DNA from: Alphaproteobacteria bacterium
GTDB taxonomy: Bacteria > Pseudomonadota > Alphaproteobacteria > 16-39-46
Assembly (NCBI GenBank): GCA_947497675.1
Contig: CANMHY010000021.1
Location: 1 to 8,482 of the forward strand
Reading direction: 5' to 3'
Length of the DNA: 8,482 nt
The first letter of the stretch is position 1. Each line of letters starts with the position of its first letter. Below the pieces are notes generated by a model. It had not been told where the DNA came from and did not search any database. It saw only the letters and a list, made by a program, of their open reading frames with translations. Made by a program: the position numbers and the translations under genes. Of this stretch, positions 5,416 to 8,482 are shown piece after piece.

Positions 5416-5543
5416 GGATGGTCCCTGCTTCATCGAAGATGTCCTCACCGCTTTTGACGAAGTTGTTCTTAGCTTTGATCTCTTTTTCTAAAAAAGAATT
5501 TTAAAAATTCGTTCAGAGAAGCTTTTCTGATTAAAGTGAGCTT
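5416..5543. other. Unassigned sequence between the abiEii remnant and the glycan cluster
   Basis: No gene is recognised here. Both strands have modest open stretches: on the plus strand a frame from about 5396 reads IQATSWSEDGPCFIEDVL and continues to a TAA near 5490; on the minus strand the same DNA reads KNNFVKSGEDIFDEAGTI. Neither has a start codon with a ribosome binding site or a family match that I know. It is probably further decayed accessory DNA. Confidence 0.35.
5490..5510 (-). terminator. Weak candidate terminator after the GT2 gene
   Basis: On the minus strand, 34 bases after the GT2 stop, GAATTTT and AAAATTC flank one base and are followed by a run of six T. The stem has only two G-C pairs, so it would be weak, but no better candidate lies between the glycan cluster and the convergent abiE locus. 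Confidence 0.3.
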
Positions 5544-6479
5544 TTATTTTTTATCGATGACCCTAAAACGGGCAATGAGGCTTCTGATTTCTGCAATAAG
5601 CTCCGCAAGGACACCAAAGAGAAGAACTTGAAGGCCAAAAAGTCCAAAGCCTAAAACAAAGTTAACATTAACGACGGGAGTTGATGTAATGCCGGAGAGA
5701 TATTGGATAATCTGATACAAAAAAACAAGACTCGAGCACCCAATAAAAAAAAGACCAACGGGAACAAAGATCTTTAAAGGCCTGACACCAACAAGAACCC
5801 AAAATAATTGTGGAAATACCTTGAAAGGATATTTTAAAGAAACAAAAGATTTTCCATGGGTTCGCTCTTTAAAAGAAACTTCAACGTGACTGAATTGCAT
5901 CCTTTTACAGGCTGCGTCGAGCAGAATTTGTTGGGTATAATTATAATCTCTTGGGATTCTAAAAATGCTGAGATAGTTTTGGTTGACTGCAAAGATTCCG
6001 GGTTGACTATCTTTTAAATCCCAGCCTGTCAACCAGCGCATAAGTCCTGTAAAAACACGGTTTCCAATGCGCCGTATAAAGGGCATTTTGTAGCTTATCC
6101 GATTAAAGCGATGCCCATAGACAATGTCTGCATTAGTGTGTTCAAGGGGTTTAATGAGAGAGATAATATCAAGAGGGTTATGTTGAAGATCTGCATCAAA
6201 CTTTACTGCAATATCCGCATTATAAAGACGCGCAGTTTCAAGTCCTGTTCTCACAGCAGCCCCTAATCCTTGGTTTTTTGGATGAGAGATAACGGCATCT
6301 GCATGAGCGCGTTCGGCCTCTTTTTTTGTGCCATCTGTTGAGCCATCATCAATGACAATGATTTTAAGATCGTAGTCTGGTTTTTTAAGTTTTTCCTTGA
6401 GGGACTCTAAGGCTTTAACGGTCTTGAAGATGGTTGATTCTTCATTAAATGCAGGAACAAGAACAACTATTTTTTTCAT
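5544..6479 (-). CDS. Membrane-anchored GT2 glycosyltransferase (polyprenyl-phosphate sugar synthase type)
   Basis: The N-terminal 220 residues form a GT-A domain: VPAFNEE (8-14), DDGSTDGT (44-51), NQGLGAAVRTG (69-79) and the metal-binding FDADLQH (94-100, with Asp95 and Asp97). Later come DSQPGIFAV (157-165) and ERTHGKSF (205-212), both typical of the DPM1/GtrB-like branch that moves a sugar from a nucleotide donor to polyprenyl phosphate. Two C-terminal membrane segments (about 237-259 and 270-296) anchor it, with a basic tail. At 311 residues it has the usual length for this type. The ATG overlaps the stop of the upstream GT-C gene as ATGA, so the two are co-translated. The likely job is to make the lipid-linked sugar used by that GT-C enzyme. 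The sugar cannot be told from sequence. Confidence 0.88.
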   Translation of the reverse strand: MKKIVVLVPAFNEESTIFKTVKALESLKEKLKKPDYDLKIIVIDDGSTDGTKKEAERAHADAVISHPKNQGLGAAVRTGLETARLYNADIAVKFDADLQHNPLDIISLIKPLEHTNADIVYGHRFNRISYKMPFIRRIGNRVFTGLMRWLTGWDLKDSQPGIFAVNQNYLSIFRIPRDYNYTQQILLDAACKRMQFSHVEVSFKERTHGKSFVSLKYPFKVFPQLFWVLVGVRPLKIFVPVGLFFIGCSSLVFLYQIIQYLSGITSTPVVNVNFVLGFGLFGLQVLLFGVLAELIAEIRSLIARFRVIDKK

Positions 6480-7870
6480 GAAGAGGTCGTCCTTTTGAAG
6501 ATTTTTAAGAGAGTTTCTTTAAGATACATAAAACCATAAACAGCCCAAATCATTAAGATAGGCTCAAGGGCAAGTCTTGCTCTGCCTTGTCCGTCACAGA
6601 GATTAATAAGAGTCACAAATAAGACAGGAAATGACAAAGCCAAGAGCCATTTATACTGTTTATTGACCATAAGAGCAATCAGGCCAAAAACGTCTAGAAT
6701 TCTTAAGAAAAGAGTTCCAAAAAATAACAAAGAAGTTGTGAGAAAGGAAAGAGGATTTTCTTTTAGGGCTGCCAACATATTTTTTAAAATGTTTGGTTTA
6801 TGTTGAAAGTCTTTTGGAATAGATCTGTCTTGTTGAAGAAGCTCCATCAGAATTTGAGATCCGTTTGCAAGATAAATCATTGACCAAGACTGTAAAAAGG
6901 CACGCACATAAACAGGGAAGGGGTAGGTAAAAAACTGTTTGAGATAATAACGATTTAAAAAGGCGTGTTTTTCCGGAAGGCTCATACGGGAACTTTCAGG
7001 GAGGGCATGAAAAGCCTCTTCTCCTTTTGAAAGAACCTCCGGATATGTCTCAAGAAGACCTTTTCCTTCTTGAGCAAGATTTTCTAAAATAGCAACGTTA
7101 AGGCTAATATGATCAAATTGTTTATGAGAAGAGGTAATGCCCATATGAGGCGTATAATGAGAGAGATAAAGTTGCCAGGGAACGGTTATTAAATATCCGG
7201 CACCAAAAGTTAGAATGCTGATGAGAAGAAGTTGTCCCCAGTTTTGTTTAAAGAGATGGAAGATCATATAAAGATAAAAGACGAGGAATGGTGTTAAATA
7301 GAGAAGAAACTTTGCTTCGGGTCTTGTCAGAGCTAACGTTCCTATTAAAAAACCACTTCCAAGGGTTGGAATCCATTTTTTTTGAGAAGCTCCGACAAGA
7401 AGCCAATAATACGCAAGTCCAAAAAGAAAAGCGTAAAGTGTTTCGGTGATTAAAACTTCAGTATGAAAGAGTGCAGAAGGATTTAAGAGGACAAGGATAA
7501 AGACACTGTTTTTCCATTTGGGAATGATAAGATTTGCAATTTTAAAAGAGCAAAGAGCGACTCCGATATGCACTAGAAATTGAAAAATAATACACATTTC
7601 GACGGACTTTTTTCCAAAAATCCAAAGAATGGTGGAAAGCGTTAAAGGATAAAAGGGTTGTCTCTCAGAGTACGTATAGGGTCGTTTTTCAAGGAAGCAG
7701 AGAGCATTCTCATAATACATACAAGCATCTCCTCCTAAGAAATGAAGGCTCCAGTTGCTTTTATAGAGAAGAAAACTCTGTATTAAAATATAAAGAAAAA
7801 GTGAAATCTGGACGGGGAGCGATCGAAAAAGATCAAAGAAGGAGGATGAAGTCGGTCTAACAGTTACCAT
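6476..7870 (-). CDS. Polytopic GT-C glycosyltransferase (ArnT/PMT-like)
   Basis: This 464-residue, strongly hydrophobic protein has about ten membrane segments. The first loop holds GGDACMYYENA (46-56); its Asp48 is in the place of the catalytic aspartate of ArnT/PMT-type enzymes. Further family-like marks are SERQPFYPL (68-76), ITETLY (141-146), TRPEAK (182-187) and RARLALEP (430-437). A larger loop without membrane segments spans about 240-310. Such enzymes transfer a sugar from polyprenyl phosphate to a glycan, lipid or protein outside the inner membrane. The neighbour to the right is an AsnB-like gene and the gene to the left a GT2 that could supply the donor. The ATG has no good Shine-Dalgarno and overlaps the end of a 22-codon ORF (ATGGTAA), so translational coupling is possible. 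The acceptor is unknown. Confidence 0.8.
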   Translation of the reverse strand: MVTVRPTSSSFFDLFRSLPVQISLFLYILIQSFLLYKSNWSLHFLGGDACMYYENALCFLEKRPYTYSERQPFYPLTLSTILWIFGKKSVEMCIIFQFLVHIGVALCSFKIANLIIPKWKNSVFILVLLNPSALFHTEVLITETLYAFLFGLAYYWLLVGASQKKWIPTLGSGFLIGTLALTRPEAKFLLYLTPFLVFYLYMIFHLFKQNWGQLLLISILTFGAGYLITVPWQLYLSHYTPHMGITSSHKQFDHISLNVAILENLAQEGKGLLETYPEVLSKGEEAFHALPESSRMSLPEKHAFLNRYYLKQFFTYPFPVYVRAFLQSWSMIYLANGSQILMELLQQDRSIPKDFQHKPNILKNMLAALKENPLSFLTTSLLFFGTLFLRILDVFGLIALMVNKQYKWLLALSFPVLFVTLINLCDGQGRARLALEPILMIWAVYGFMYLKETLLKIFKRTTSS

Positions 7871-7932
7871 TTTTTAAAAGTCTCTCTATTTAAGAAGTCC
7901 TGAATGACCATTTTATTTTGAACAATAGACAT
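7864..7932 (-). CDS. Possible 22-codon leader ORF before the GT-C gene
   Basis: This small frame starts MSIVQNKMVIQDFLNRE, ends in KKW, and its TAA overlaps the GT-C start as ATGGTAA. A second in-frame ATG lies at 7911. There is no Shine-Dalgarno before either ATG. It could be a leader that couples translation to the GT-C gene, the remains of a gene lost between asnB and the GT-C gene, or chance. I do not recognise the peptide. Confidence 0.2.
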   Translation of the reverse strand: MSIVQNKMVIQDFLNRETFKKW

Positions 7933-7967
7933 ATTTAATCAAATAATTAAAGCCCTATTTGACATTT

Positions 7968-8482
7968 TTAGCGTTGAGGGAAAGTAGAAGCAGAAGATTT
8001 GCGCCATTGCTGAAACATTAAAATTCCCCAGAGTTTATACTCAAAGTTTGCTTTACCTGATAAATGATCTTCCCATGTTGATCGGATGATCTCTGATTTA
8101 AAAAGATTGTCCTCTGAAAGGGCGTTCTGAGAGAGGAGAGACTCTGCCCAATCCCTGAGGGGTCCCCGTAGCCAATTTCCGAGGGGAATAGAAAACCCTT
8201 TTTTTGGTCGATCAATTAGGGCAGAGGGAACGTATTTTGAGAGTATTTTTCGCAAAGGGTATTTGGTTTCTCCGTGAGAAAGTTTAAGAGAAGAAGGAAG
8301 CCCTGCTGCATATTCAACAATACGATAGTCAAGAAGCGGCACGCGTGCCTCAAGGCCCATACTCATGCTGGCCCGGTCAACTTTCGTTAATATACACTCA
8401 GGAAGATAGGTTTTAAGGTCTCCATAGGACTGAAGACGTAAAGGATCTTCAAGAAAGGAAAGTGTCTCGGGGGGATAAAGAG
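7968..8482 (-). CDS. asnB: Asparagine synthase (glutamine-hydrolysing), C-terminal part
   Basis: The reading frame is open to the right window edge, giving the last 170 residues; the N-terminal glutaminase domain and the ATP-binding loop lie outside. What is visible is the end of the synthetase domain: [19 protein letters not shown], followed by [19 protein letters not shown], the most conserved stretch of AsnB, then KYPLRKIL and [21 protein letters not shown]. An apparent ATG at 8364-8366 lies inside the conserved KVDRASM motif and is not the start. The sequence resembles the AsnB subgroup found in exopolysaccharide and O-antigen clusters, which may amidate a sugar rather than aspartate; the two glycosyltransferases downstream favour that. 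A gap of 97 bases separates it from the GT-C gene. Confidence 0.92.
   Translation of the reverse strand, partial: LYPPETLSFLEDPLRLQSYGDLKTYLPECILTKVDRASMSMGLEARVPLLDYRIVEYAAGLPSSLKLSHGETKYPLRKILSKYVPSALIDRPKKGFSIPLGNWLRGPLRDWAESLLSQNALSEDNLFKSEIIRSTWEDHLSGKANFEYKLWGILMFQQWRKSSASTFPQR

Noticed and set aside
8018..8215. Minus-strand 65-codon frame inside asnB
   Set aside because: The asnB frame over the same bases carries strongly conserved motifs; this frame is a shadow of it.
8364..8366. ATG taken as the start of a 132-residue protein
   Set aside because: The frame stays open to the window edge and the ATG lies inside the conserved KVDRASM motif of asparagine synthase, so it is internal.

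Overview
The window reads as an AT-rich alphaproteobacterial chromosome. SecD is short (526 aa, the alphaproteobacterial size, well below the 600-plus residues usual in gammaproteobacteria), and yajC-secD-secF lie head to tail. The AT bias, the many decayed genes and the dense toxin-antitoxin (TA) remnants suggest a host-associated lineage such as Holosporales or Rickettsiales. That placement is inference; no marker gene here settles it.

Region 1 (1-3028, + strand) is the Sec accessory operon. YajC, SecD and SecF form the membrane complex that assists SecYEG-dependent export and membrane protein insertion. All three genes look intact, have good ribosome binding sites and are separated by only 25 and 12 bases.

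Region 2 (3029-5543) is a TA scrap-yard. On the minus strand, in order of transcription, are dinJ (antitoxin, intact), yafQ (endoribonuclease toxin, intact), a HigA-like antitoxin with two in-frame stops, a Phd/YefM-like antitoxin with one in-frame stop, and a 19-codon stump of a VapC-like PIN toxin. The spacings are 3, 6, 1 and -4 bases, so the array still has the layout of one transcript. Upstream of it lies a frameshifted C-terminal fragment of a DUF4143-type AAA ATPase. On the plus strand is an abiE (type IV TA) locus: a 47-base near-perfect palindrome that overlaps the -10 box of a promoter, an intact AbiEi-like antitoxin, and a degraded N-terminal fragment of the AbiEii toxin. Most of the decayed pieces do not appear as long ORFs and were found by reading translations across stops and frameshifts.

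Region 3 (5544-8482, minus strand) is a surface-glycan type cluster, read from the right edge inwards: the C-terminal part of an AsnB-like glutamine-dependent asparagine synthase, a polytopic GT-C (ArnT/PMT-like) glycosyltransferase, and a membrane-anchored GT2 glycosyltransferase of the polyprenyl-phosphate sugar synthase type whose start overlaps the GT-C stop by 4 bases. A simple reading is that the GT2 makes a polyprenyl-phosphate sugar donor and the GT-C uses it on the outer face of the inner membrane.

I see no wholly new system. The most interesting parts are the mosaic TA array with graded decay, the palindromic operator, and the abiE locus that keeps its antitoxin while its toxin has decayed.
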